From contig DAIUBN010000192.1 of assembly GCA_036846645.1 (NCBI GenBank), positions 1-5,134 of the forward strand: DNA of 5,134 nt, in the 5' to 3' direction. This DNA comes from JAAYUD01 sp036846645. Its GTDB lineage: Bacteria; Bacteroidota; Bacteroidia; Bacteroidales; Bacteroidaceae. Below, piece by piece: positions 1 through 5,134 of the stretch. Position 1 is the stretch's first letter. Every line of letters starts with the position of its first letter. Under the pieces are notes generated by a model. It did no database searches. It was not told where the DNA came from and saw only the letters and a list, made by a program, of their open reading frames with translations. Position numbers and translations under genes: made by a program.

Positions 1-711
1 GAATCTGAGCGGTTGTCCGGGTTGCTCTTTATGATACTTCTTTACTTCGTTTGCAAAGCCGCTATTCAGCAAATAACCATTGATATATTCTCCATTCTGA
101 GGCTTCAGCATGCCAATCTCTTTGCGAAGTAATGGTGGCACAACAACCAATTTCCTGCTTTGTACTTCCGACATCGGATAGAATGATAGTGCTAGTTTGC
201 GCTTTGCTCTAAGACATGTGAGACGTGTGTACCAACGAAGTGCTGCCAACTGAATCTTGCTTTTGCGTGGCGGAAAGCGAAAGTCGGGATGAAGGAACAT
301 ATATTGATGACCTATACAGATATATGGTCTTGAAGGAAATAAGGTAGCATAAGTCAGGCCGGTGAGTGCTTCATAAAAGTTGACTACCATATCGGGCTTG
401 GCACTACTGATATTCCTTCTGATAGTGAACATGCTTTTTATATATAGTGGTAAACGAACCAGATTGAACAAAATACTCCACATCAGCGAAAAACGCTTAT
501 TGGTTCGAGTAGCCTTGAAGTTGGGACTGGCAAACACTTTGATTGGAGTATCGATCTTTTCGGTGAAGAATGATGGTAAAGAACGTGAAGAACTTTTGCC
601 GACCATGACGCCAACCACCTCGTGACCGTTATGTTTCAGCATCTCTTCTAATGCTAATGCTTGGGTGAGATGCCCTCTTCCTTCTCCTTGAACTATAAAC
701 AGAAATTTCAT
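1..711 (-). CDS. MurG-like family 1 glycosyltransferase, C-terminal part outside window
   Basis: The first 237 codons are open, with no stop before the left edge. The N-terminus reads MKFLFIVQGEGRGHLTQALA, with the glycine-rich loop QGEGRGHLTQA at residues 8-18. This loop is typical of GT-B glycosyltransferases of the MurG / Glyco_trans_1_3 kind, where it closes the acceptor-side Rossmann domain. Residues 105-145 (KPDMVVNFYEALTG, then ICIGHQYMF) fit the later strands of that domain. A basic stretch at 150-172 (RKSKIQ, RWYTRL, RAKRK) could lie against the membrane, but no signal peptide or convincing transmembrane helix is seen. Family members are about 340-390 residues, so the nucleotide-sugar-binding C-terminal half is missing here. 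The ATG at 709-711 is chosen because the conserved N-terminus begins there. It has no Shine-Dalgarno, as is usual in Bacteroidetes. Donor and acceptor cannot be deduced; glycolipid or envelope polysaccharide synthesis is only inference. Confidence 0.85.
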   Translation of the reverse strand, partial: MKFLFIVQGEGRGHLTQALALEEMLKHNGHEVVGVMVGKSSSRSLPSFFTEKIDTPIKVFASPNFKATRTNKRFSLMWSILFNLVRLPLYIKSMFTIRRNISSAKPDMVVNFYEALTGLTYATLFPSRPYICIGHQYMFLHPDFRFPPRKSKIQLAALRWYTRLTCLRAKRKLALSFYPMSEVQSRKLVVVPPLLRKEIGMLKPQNGEYINGYLLNSGFANEVKKYHKEQPGQPLRF

Positions 712-729
712 AATTAGTAAATCTTTGTT

Positions 730-744
730 GTACTTGCAAATATA
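730..744 (-). promoter_or_regulatory. Candidate Bacteroidetes -7 promoter element for the glycosyltransferase
   Basis: Read on the minus strand, 744-737 is TATATTTG, a perfect match to the Bacteroidetes -7 consensus TAnnTTTG, followed by C as is common. This predicts transcription starting near 730 and a leader of about 19 bases before the ATG at 711. A TTTG at 762-759 is the only -33-like motif nearby, but its 14-base spacer is shorter than the usual 18-20. The site lies downstream of the ackA terminator, which fits independent transcription of the glycosyltransferase. Confidence 0.5.
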
Positions 745-825
745 TTCGAGTCATATTACAAAGATGTTACTAATGTGTTACTATACTGTGAAAAAGTTCA
801 GGATACCCTACCTGCAGACCAAATT

Positions 826-863
826 AAACAAAAAAGGAGAAAGAACTTTTGCCCTTTCTCCTT
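826..863 (-). terminator. Rho-independent terminator of the pta-ackA operon
   Basis: Read on the minus strand, AAGGAGAAAG (863-854) and CTTTCTCCTT (843-834) are perfect 10-bp complements around a 10-base loop. They are followed by a U-tract (TTTTTT, G, TTT) ending at 826. The T-tract lies only on the minus-strand 3' side, so the signal is directional. It begins 21 bases beyond the ackA stop codon, where an operon-end terminator is expected. The stem is purine/pyrimidine segregated and of moderate G+C. Confidence 0.88.
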
Positions 864-884
864 CACTATGGTTATATTCTAATT

Positions 885-2090
885 TTATTTCTTGTTCAGA
901 ATATCAATTGTATCAGAAGCAATCATCAGTTCCTCGTCTGTAGGAACAACAACGACTTTGACTTTCGAATCGGCAGGAGAGATAACTCCTTCTGCGCCGC
1001 TAATCGTTTTATCGCTGAGAGCCTTGTCGACCTTGATGCCCATGAATTCTAGACCGCCGAGTACTTCAAGGCGTAAGCTAGCCTGATTCTCACCAACACC
1101 ACCGGTGAAGACAATGATATCTACACCACCTAATGCAGCAGCGTATGCTCCGATATATTTCTTGATGCGATAGGCATACATGGCTTCGGCAAGAAGAGCT
1201 TTCTCGTCGCCTTTAGCGCAAGCTGCTTCCAATTCGCGCATATCGCTTGATACCTCTGAAACGCCTAGTACACCGCTCTTCTTGTTGAGAAGATCGCTTA
1301 CACCAGCTGCGTCGAGATGAAGTGTATCCATAATATATGTCACTGCTCCGGCATCGATATCACCACTACGGGTTCCCATCATCAAACCTTCGAGAGGGGT
1401 AAGTCCCATTGTGGTATCAATAACCTTACCATCTTTGATAGCTGCGATAGAAGCACCGTTACCAATGTGGCAAGTAATGATACGAGTACCTTGAGGTTTC
1501 ATGTTCAGCAATTCTAGCACACGTTTCGAAACAAAACGGTGAGAGGTGCCGTGGAAGCCATAACGGCGGATATGATATTTGGTGTAAAGTTCGTAAGGAA
1601 TGGCATACATAAAGGCATGCTTTGGCATAGTCTGATGAAAGGCTGTGTCGAATACGCCAATTTGAGGAATATTGGGGAGAATAGCCTTGACAGCATTCAC
1701 ACCTTTCAGATTGGCCGGATTGTGTAGCGGAGCCAAATCGTTGCAAGCCTCGAATTCTTTCAGAACATTGGGAGTAAGCAATACAGATTCGGTGAATTTC
1801 TCTCCACCATGTACCATACGATGACCTACAGCATTGATTTCTTCGAGTGAAGAGATAGCACCATAGTTCTTGTCGGTCAATGTATGTAGAATGAATTCTA
1901 CGCCGACAGTATGCTCTGGAATATCTTTCTCTAAGATTTTTTTCTCTCCATTGGGTAAAGTAAGTTTCAAGAAAGAACCTTCCAATCCAATCTTCTCTAT
2001 TCCACCCGATGCGATAACCGATTTGTTGGTCATATCAAACAATTTGTATTTGATAGAAGAGCTACCGCAGTTTAATACTAATATTTTCAT
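885..2090 (-). CDS. ackA: Acetate kinase
   Basis: Cytoplasmic acetate kinase (EC 2.7.2.1) of the ASKHA superfamily, which transfers phosphate between acetyl phosphate and ADP to give acetate and ATP. The protein is 401 residues, the normal family length. Visible motifs are LNCGSSSIKYK at 6-16, GHRMVHGG at 89-96, FDTAFHQTMP at 147-156, YGFHGTSHRFV at 177-187, CHIGNGAS at 207-214, GTRSGDIDAG at 239-248 and FTGGVGEN at 328-335. Residues matching the known catalytic set of the Methanosarcina thermophila enzyme are present: N7, R91, H123, D148, H180, R241 and a glutamate at 386. The start is the ATG at 2088-2090, because MKILVLNCGSSS is the conserved N-terminus. An in-frame ATG at 2141 would add 17 unconserved residues and overlap the end of pta. 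It lies 28 bases downstream of pta and ends just before a strong terminator, so it is the second and last gene of the operon. The leader is A/T-rich with no Shine-Dalgarno. Confidence 0.98.
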   Translation of the reverse strand: MKILVLNCGSSSIKYKLFDMTNKSVIASGGIEKIGLEGSFLKLTLPNGEKKILEKDIPEHTVGVEFILHTLTDKNYGAISSLEEINAVGHRMVHGGEKFTESVLLTPNVLKEFEACNDLAPLHNPANLKGVNAVKAILPNIPQIGVFDTAFHQTMPKHAFMYAIPYELYTKYHIRRYGFHGTSHRFVSKRVLELLNMKPQGTRIITCHIGNGASIAAIKDGKVIDTTMGLTPLEGLMMGTRSGDIDAGAVTYIMDTLHLDAAGVSDLLNKKSGVLGVSEVSSDMRELEAACAKGDEKALLAEAMYAYRIKKYIGAYAAALGGVDIIVFTGGVGENQASLRLEVLGGLEFMGIKVDKALSDKTISGAEGVISPADSKVKVVVVPTDEELMIASDTIDILNKK

Positions 2091-2118
2091 ATTTATTATT
2101 TTTGTTGATTGCAAATGA

Positions 2119-3138
2119 TTACTGGGCTTTCTTGGCAGCAATAGCTTGAGTTGCTGTGATGGCGATCATATAGTAAACATCGTCTATCGAACATCCACGA
2201 GATAAATCGTTGACAGGACGAGCTATACCTTGGAGAATAGGGCCTATGGCAACTGCATCACCGAGACGTTCTACCATCTTGTAAGAGATGTTTCCTACCT
2301 CAAGACAAGGGTAAATCAAAACGTTGGCGTGGCCGGCAACAGAAGAACCTGGAGCTTTGGTCTGTCCAACCGAAGGAACCATAGCTGCATCGGCTTGTAG
2401 TTCGCCATCAACATTCAAATCAGGATCCATTTCGTGAGCCAATCTGGTAGCTTCTACTACTTTATCTACTACTTCGTGAGAAGCAGAACCTTTGGTAGAG
2501 AAACTCAGCATAGCAACTTTAGGTTGTGCAATACCTGCTACATCGTGAGCTGTGCGGGCTGTACATACAGCGAACTCTGCCAACTGATGAGCATCTGGCA
2601 TTGGCGTAACAGCAACATCGGAAACTACAAGTAGTCCTTTGTCTCCATATTGTTTTGCTTTGGTTACCAAAATCATTGCACCCGAGATACAATCTATACC
2701 AGGCGCTGTCTTAATAATCTGCAATGCCGGACGAAGAGTGTTTCCGGTAGTGTTGCGAGCTCCACCAAGTTGTCCATCGGCATCGCCCATCTTGATAATC
2801 ATACAACCGAAATACATGGGGTCAAGCATTTTTTTGCGAGCCTCTTCGATAGTCATGCCTTTCTTCTTGCGAAGTTCGCAGAAGTATTGAGCATATTCTT
2901 CTTTCTTTTCGCTGGTAGCGGGGTCGATAATGGTAGCTTTGTCGATGTTCTTCAAGTAGAACTTACGGGCAACTGCCATGATTTTTTCCTTATCACCTAA
3001 CAAGATAATGTCAGCAATATCTTCTGCCAATACTCTGTCGGCTGCTTGCAATGTGCGTTCTTCGTCGCCCTCTGGGAGAACGATGCGTTGACGGTCAGCC
3101 TTAGCCCGTGCAACAATTTCATTCAGTAAATCAGACAT
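2119..3138 (-). CDS. pta: Phosphate acetyltransferase (short PTA_PTB form)
   Basis: Phosphate acetyltransferase (EC 2.3.1.8) converts acetyl-CoA and phosphate to acetyl phosphate and CoA, the substrate step for AckA. The 339-residue protein is the compact form: one PTA_PTB catalytic domain, without the N-terminal regulatory domains of the ~700-residue enterobacterial enzyme. Visible motifs are RIVLPEGDEERTL at 18-30, KMGDADGQLGGARNTTGNTL at 116-135, LSFSTKGSA at 211-219, DGELQADAA at 244-252, PGSSVAGHANVLIYP at 263-277 and GPILQGIARPVNDLSRGCS at 299-317. R314 and D320 correspond by motif to the active-site Arg310 and Asp316 of Methanosarcina thermophila Pta. The ATG at 3136-3138 (MSDLLNEIVARAK) is chosen because an upstream in-frame ATG at 3177 would add 13 hydrophobic residues (MMIFKSITLIYIF) not seen in this soluble enzyme and encoded by A/T-rich leader sequence. 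It is the first gene of the operon. Confidence 0.98.
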   Translation of the reverse strand: MSDLLNEIVARAKADRQRIVLPEGDEERTLQAADRVLAEDIADIILLGDKEKIMAVARKFYLKNIDKATIIDPATSEKKEEYAQYFCELRKKKGMTIEEARKKMLDPMYFGCMIIKMGDADGQLGGARNTTGNTLRPALQIIKTAPGIDCISGAMILVTKAKQYGDKGLLVVSDVAVTPMPDAHQLAEFAVCTARTAHDVAGIAQPKVAMLSFSTKGSASHEVVDKVVEATRLAHEMDPDLNVDGELQADAAMVPSVGQTKAPGSSVAGHANVLIYPCLEVGNISYKMVERLGDAVAIGPILQGIARPVNDLSRGCSIDDVYYMIAITATQAIAAKKAQ

Positions 3139-3156
3139 AAATATATAAATTAAAGT

Positions 3157-3179
3157 TATTGATTTAAATATCATCAATA
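3157..3179 (-). promoter_or_regulatory. Inverted repeat in the pta leader
   Basis: TATTGAT (3157-3163) and ATCAATA (3173-3179) are perfect 7-bp complements around a 9-base A/T-rich loop. If transcription starts near 3181, the hairpin would sit at the extreme 5' end of the pta-ackA mRNA, where it might stabilise the message. As DNA it could instead be a protein-binding site just downstream of the start. The stem has only two G-C pairs out of seven, so chance is possible in such A/T-rich sequence. Confidence 0.3.
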
Positions 3180-3180
3180 T

Positions 3181-3195
3181 ACGACTGCGAAGTTA
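3181..3195 (-). promoter_or_regulatory. Candidate -7 element of the pta-ackA promoter
   Basis: Read on the minus strand, 3195-3188 is TAACTTCG, one mismatch from TAnnTTTG, followed by C. It predicts a start near 3181 and a leader of about 42 bases before the pta ATG. No good -33 TTTG lies at the expected spacing. A second one-mismatch candidate, TACTTTCG, lies at 3326-3319 and would give a leader of about 175 bases. The nearer site is preferred because of its position. Confidence 0.4.
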
Positions 3196-3270
3196 CGTAT
3201 TTTTGTGCGAATCCTACCGCTCTTTACTAACTTTTTTATTTATAAAATAATTTGCTATAATAATTCTTCT

Positions 3271-3284
3271 TTTAACACGTTAAA
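3271..3284. promoter_or_regulatory. Inverted repeat TTTAAC-AC-GTTAAA, possible operator
   Basis: Two perfect 6-base half-sites flank a 2-base spacer, the symmetry expected of a dimeric regulator site. Counting from the start predicted by the TATATTTG element (3313), it spans about -42 to -29, covering the place of the -33 element, where a bound protein could repress or activate. No regulator gene is in the window and the binder is unknown. A/T richness raises the chance of coincidence. Confidence 0.3.
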
Positions 3285-3298
3285 TGAAAACTTTATTA

Positions 3299-3313
3299 TA
3301 TATTTGTTTCGAC
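3299..3313 (+). promoter_or_regulatory. Candidate -7 promoter element for the DUF2156-GNAT operon
   Basis: TATATTTG at 3299-3306 matches the Bacteroidetes -7 consensus TAnnTTTG exactly. It predicts a start near 3313 and a leader of about 71 bases before the ATG at 3384. The -33 position holds the inverted repeat at 3271-3284 instead of a clean TTTG, so the promoter may be weak or regulated. A second perfect plus-strand match, TATTTTTG at 3198-3205, is farther away and lies back-to-back with the pta candidate. Confidence 0.45.
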
Positions 3314-3383
3314 AAGCACGAAAGTAGTAACTATATACCTTGCTATTTGAACGATTTAGTGGGGATATGCTCGACAAAATGTT

Positions 3384-4304
3384 ATGGATATACCTTTTAA
3401 AAATTTATCAATATTCGACAAGTCAACTGTTTTGCGTTATACTGTAAACAGTAAACGGCGCAACTGCGACCTTTCCTTTTCGAATCTTTGCAGTTGGGAA
3501 TTTAATTATAATACACAAATTGCAGAATGGAAAGATTGTTTGATTTTTAAGTTTTGGGTCGAAAATACCACATTGGCTTATATGATGCCCGTTGGTAATG
3601 GCGATTTGAAGACAGTGATTCGAGAAATGGTTTACGATGCCAGAAAAGAAGGGCAGACATTCAGAATGCTTGGTGTCTGTTCTGATATGCGAAATGATTT
3701 GGAAACATTTTATAATAATGATTTCGATTTTGTTCATGCCAAAGATTATGACGATTATATCTATTTGAGGTCTGATTTGGCTGAGCTGAAAGGAAAGCGA
3801 TATCAACCTAAACGTAATTTTGTGAATCGCTTTAAAAAGAATAATGATTATGAATATTCTGCTATAAAGGCAGAAGATATAGAAGAGTGCCTGGCGCTTG
3901 AGGCCAAATGGTTTGAGAAGAACAATGGAATTATGGATCAAAGTGCTATAGTGGAGCGAAAGGCTTTGACTTACGCTTTGCATCATTTTGGTGAGTTGGG
4001 ATTACAGGGTGGTATATTGAAGGTCGAAGGAAAAATAGTGGCTTTCACTTATGGAATGCCTATTAATTATGACACCTTCGGCGTTCATGTGGAAAAAGCC
4101 GATACGGCTGTGGAAGGTTCTTATGCTATGATAAATTATGAATTTGCCAACCATATTCCCGAACAATATATTTATTTGAATAGAGAAGAAGACTTGGGTA
4201 TCGAAGGTCTTCGCAAAGCGAAACTTTCTTATCACCCGGTGAAACTGTTAGAAAAATACATGGCTCATTTGAAAGAGGAGCCTTCAGAAATGATTAATTG
4301 GTAA
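3384..4304 (+). CDS. DUF2156 protein with LPG-synthase C-terminal (tandem GNAT-like) fold
   Basis: The complete 306-residue protein matches the DUF2156 family over nearly its whole length. That family is related to the C-terminal catalytic domain of phosphatidylglycerol lysyltransferase (MprF), built from two GNAT-like halves, here roughly 1-135 and 136-306. Family-typical stretches are the basic hinge KGKRYQPKRNFVNRFKK at 136-152, the segment GILKVEGKIVAFTYGMP at 210-226, and the C-terminal signature YLNREEDLGIEGLRKAK at 264-280 followed by LSYHP at 281-285. There are no transmembrane helices, so unlike MprF it lacks a flippase domain and should be cytoplasmic. The ATG at 3384 gives the expected N-terminus (MDIPFKNLSI); nearby ATGs at 3367 and 3379 are in another frame. 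A GNAT gene follows after 22 bases, suggesting co-transcription. The substrate is unknown. Aminoacyl or acyl transfer to a lipid, peptide or small molecule is inferred from the fold alone. Confidence 0.88.
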   Translation: MDIPFKNLSIFDKSTVLRYTVNSKRRNCDLSFSNLCSWEFNYNTQIAEWKDCLIFKFWVENTTLAYMMPVGNGDLKTVIREMVYDARKEGQTFRMLGVCSDMRNDLETFYNNDFDFVHAKDYDDYIYLRSDLAELKGKRYQPKRNFVNRFKKNNDYEYSAIKAEDIEECLALEAKWFEKNNGIMDQSAIVERKALTYALHHFGELGLQGGILKVEGKIVAFTYGMPINYDTFGVHVEKADTAVEGSYAMINYEFANHIPEQYIYLNREEDLGIEGLRKAKLSYHPVKLLEKYMAHLKEEPSEMINW

Positions 4305-4326
4305 CAATATCTAAAACTATAAAGAA

Positions 4327-5134
4327 ATGATTTCAACAATTAAAGGACAGGTTAGAGAACTATGGAAACTGTGTTTTGATGATTCTGATGAATTTATGGA
4401 CCTTTACTTCAGAACAAGATACAATTCAACGACCAGTATGTATATTGAGAGTGGTAGTAGTGTGATTTCATCACTTCAGATTCTGCCTTATTCCTTTACC
4501 TATTATAATGCTGATTTAAAAGCCTATTATATATCGGGGGCTTGTACGCATCCCGAATATCGCAATAAGGGAGTGATGAGAGGACTCCTCAAAGAATGCT
4601 TGGCCAAATTGTCTTCCGAAGGTGCTGTCTTCTCGTTTATAATACCAGCCGAAGATTGGTTGTTCGACTATTATGCCAAGTTTGGTTTTGCTTCTGTTTT
4701 CAGCTATGGCTTGCAAGACGTTACTGAAAATAAGATGAGATGCAACAGTAGCAAGATAGAGAGAGTGCCGGACTTTCAAAAAGATGTGTACAAGTTCTTT
4801 AATGTCAAGATGCATAAACGCGATTTCTGTATCCAACATTCAGAAGAAGATTTGAAGGTTGTCTGCGAAGATATGAAAATCGATGATGGTTCTATCTTTG
4901 CCGCATATCGAGAGGGCAATATCGTTGGCGAGGCTTTTGTCTATGAATTCGATGATAAATTGCAAATTGCAGAATTGTTGGCAGATACTAATAAGGTGAA
5001 GCAGGAACTTATTCAGGCTGTTAGAGAAATGAATCCTCAGACCAAGGTGGAATTGATTAGTCCTGCAACAGATAATGGAGAATCAGTTCGTAACGGTATG
5101 ATTAGAGTGATAAATGCACCGAAAGCTATTCAGC
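4327..5134 (+). CDS. GNAT-family N-acetyltransferase, C-terminus outside window
   Basis: The frame is open from the ATG at 4327 through 269 codons to the right edge. Its N-terminus (ELWKLCFDDSDEFMDLYF, 11-28) resembles multi-domain GNAT proteins related to Eis (GNAT_acetyltr_9 type). The acetyl-CoA-binding motif A is clear: strand YYISGACTHPEYR at 67-79 with the pyrophosphate loop RNKGVM at 79-84, then helix RGLLKECLAKL at 85-95. YYAKFGF at 115-121 is the usual motif B end, with Y116 a possible general acid. Residues 165-250 look like a second, degenerate GNAT-like half (FAAYREGNIVGEAFVYEF at 191-208), and GMIRVINAPKAI at 257-268 looks like the entry to a further C-terminal segment. It probably acetylates an amine using acetyl-CoA in the cytoplasm; the acceptor cannot be deduced. 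The 22-base A/T-rich spacing from the DUF2156 gene supports an operon. No Shine-Dalgarno is seen. Confidence 0.88.
   Translation, partial: MISTIKGQVRELWKLCFDDSDEFMDLYFRTRYNSTTSMYIESGSSVISSLQILPYSFTYYNADLKAYYISGACTHPEYRNKGVMRGLLKECLAKLSSEGAVFSFIIPAEDWLFDYYAKFGFASVFSYGLQDVTENKMRCNSSKIERVPDFQKDVYKFFNVKMHKRDFCIQHSEEDLKVVCEDMKIDDGSIFAAYREGNIVGEAFVYEFDDKLQIAELLADTNKVKQELIQAVREMNPQTKVELISPATDNGESVRNGMIRVINAPKAIQ

Larger units (their letters stand above)
712..884. other. Intergenic region between glycosyltransferase and ackA
   Basis: This is 173 bases without a credible gene. It holds the ackA terminator on its right side and the glycosyltransferase promoter candidate on its left. Short open frames crossing it on the plus strand have no recognisable protein features and run into antisense ackA sequence. 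The stretch 764-825 between the two signals shows nothing I can name. Confidence 0.7.
3139..3383. other. Divergent intergenic region between pta and the DUF2156 gene
   Basis: These 245 bases separate oppositely directed operons and contain no credible gene. They hold the pta leader hairpin, one-mismatch -7 candidates for pta, a perfect plus-strand -7 motif near the DUF2156 gene, and a 14-base inverted repeat overlapping that promoter's -33 position. An A/T-only inverted repeat, TTATTT-ATA-AAATAA, lies at 3236-3250. The block 3229-3275 is extremely A/T-rich, which could be upstream promoter sequence or simply easily melted DNA. No riboswitch or RNA gene was recognised. Confidence 0.6.

Noticed and set aside
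380..625. 81-codon plus-strand open frame with a hydrophobic, membrane-like N-terminus
   Set aside because: It lies wholly antisense to the glycosyltransferase reading frame, whose N-terminal motif is clear. The hydrophobic run is a by-product of the opposite strand's codons.
725..1052. Short overlapping plus-strand open frames across the ackA 3' end
   Set aside because: They cross the terminator hairpin and run antisense into ackA, and show no protein features.
2091..2141. Upstream in-frame ATG for ackA at 2141
   Set aside because: It would add 17 residues (MLPRKPSNHLQSTKIIN) absent from acetate kinases and overlap the end of pta. The conserved N-terminus starts at 2090.
3139..3177. Hydrophobic 13-residue N-terminal extension of Pta that could look like a signal peptide
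   Set aside because: Pta is cytosolic, the conserved N-terminus begins at 3138, and the added codons are A/T-rich leader containing an inverted repeat.
3198..3205. TATTTTTG, a second perfect plus-strand -7 match
   Set aside because: It is about 170 bases from the DUF2156 start, lacks a -33 motif at proper spacing, and lies in a T-run where chance matches are likely. The nearer TATATTTG is preferred.
3423..3986. 187-codon open frame on the minus strand inside the DUF2156 gene
   Set aside because: It is fully antisense to a well-supported family protein. Its translation is low-complexity (many I, F, H, S) with no recognisable motif, as expected for the shadow of an A/T-rich gene.
1..5134. Search for CRISPR repeats, insertion-sequence ends, tRNA or rRNA genes, and phage or defence genes
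   Set aside because: No regularly spaced repeats, transposase motifs, cloverleaf-like sequence or defence-family motifs were seen. The window reads as ordinary chromosomal sequence.

Overview
The window looks like chromosomal DNA of the Bacteroidales (Bacteroides or a close relative). Three things point there: moderately low G+C with very A/T-rich gaps, start codons preceded by A/T-rich leaders without Shine-Dalgarno sequences, and upstream elements of the Bacteroidetes -7 type (TAnnTTTG). The placement is by pattern recognition; no database search was run.

Layout, left to right. On the minus strand: the N-terminal 237 codons of a MurG-like glycosyltransferase that runs off the left edge (1-711); a gap with its likely promoter and a clear intrinsic terminator (712-884); acetate kinase ackA (885-2090); and phosphate acetyltransferase pta (2119-3138). 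The 245-base divergent gap 3139-3383 carries candidate promoters for both directions and several short inverted repeats. On the plus strand: a complete DUF2156 protein with the LPG-synthase C-terminal (tandem GNAT) fold (3384-4304), then, 22 bases on, a GNAT N-acetyltransferase cut by the right edge (4327-5134).

Function. pta and ackA form a two-gene operon, pta first, with a 28-base gap. Together they turn acetyl-CoA into acetyl phosphate and then acetate plus ATP, the main acetate-producing, ATP-yielding route of these fermenters. The operon ends at a perfect 10-bp stem with a U-tract, so the glycosyltransferase is probably a separate unit. The DUF2156 and GNAT genes look like a second, divergent operon of two acyltransferase-fold proteins whose substrates the sequence does not reveal.

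I found no mobile element, CRISPR array, RNA gene or obvious new system. The parts most worth a second look are the DUF2156-GNAT pair and the divergent regulatory gap.
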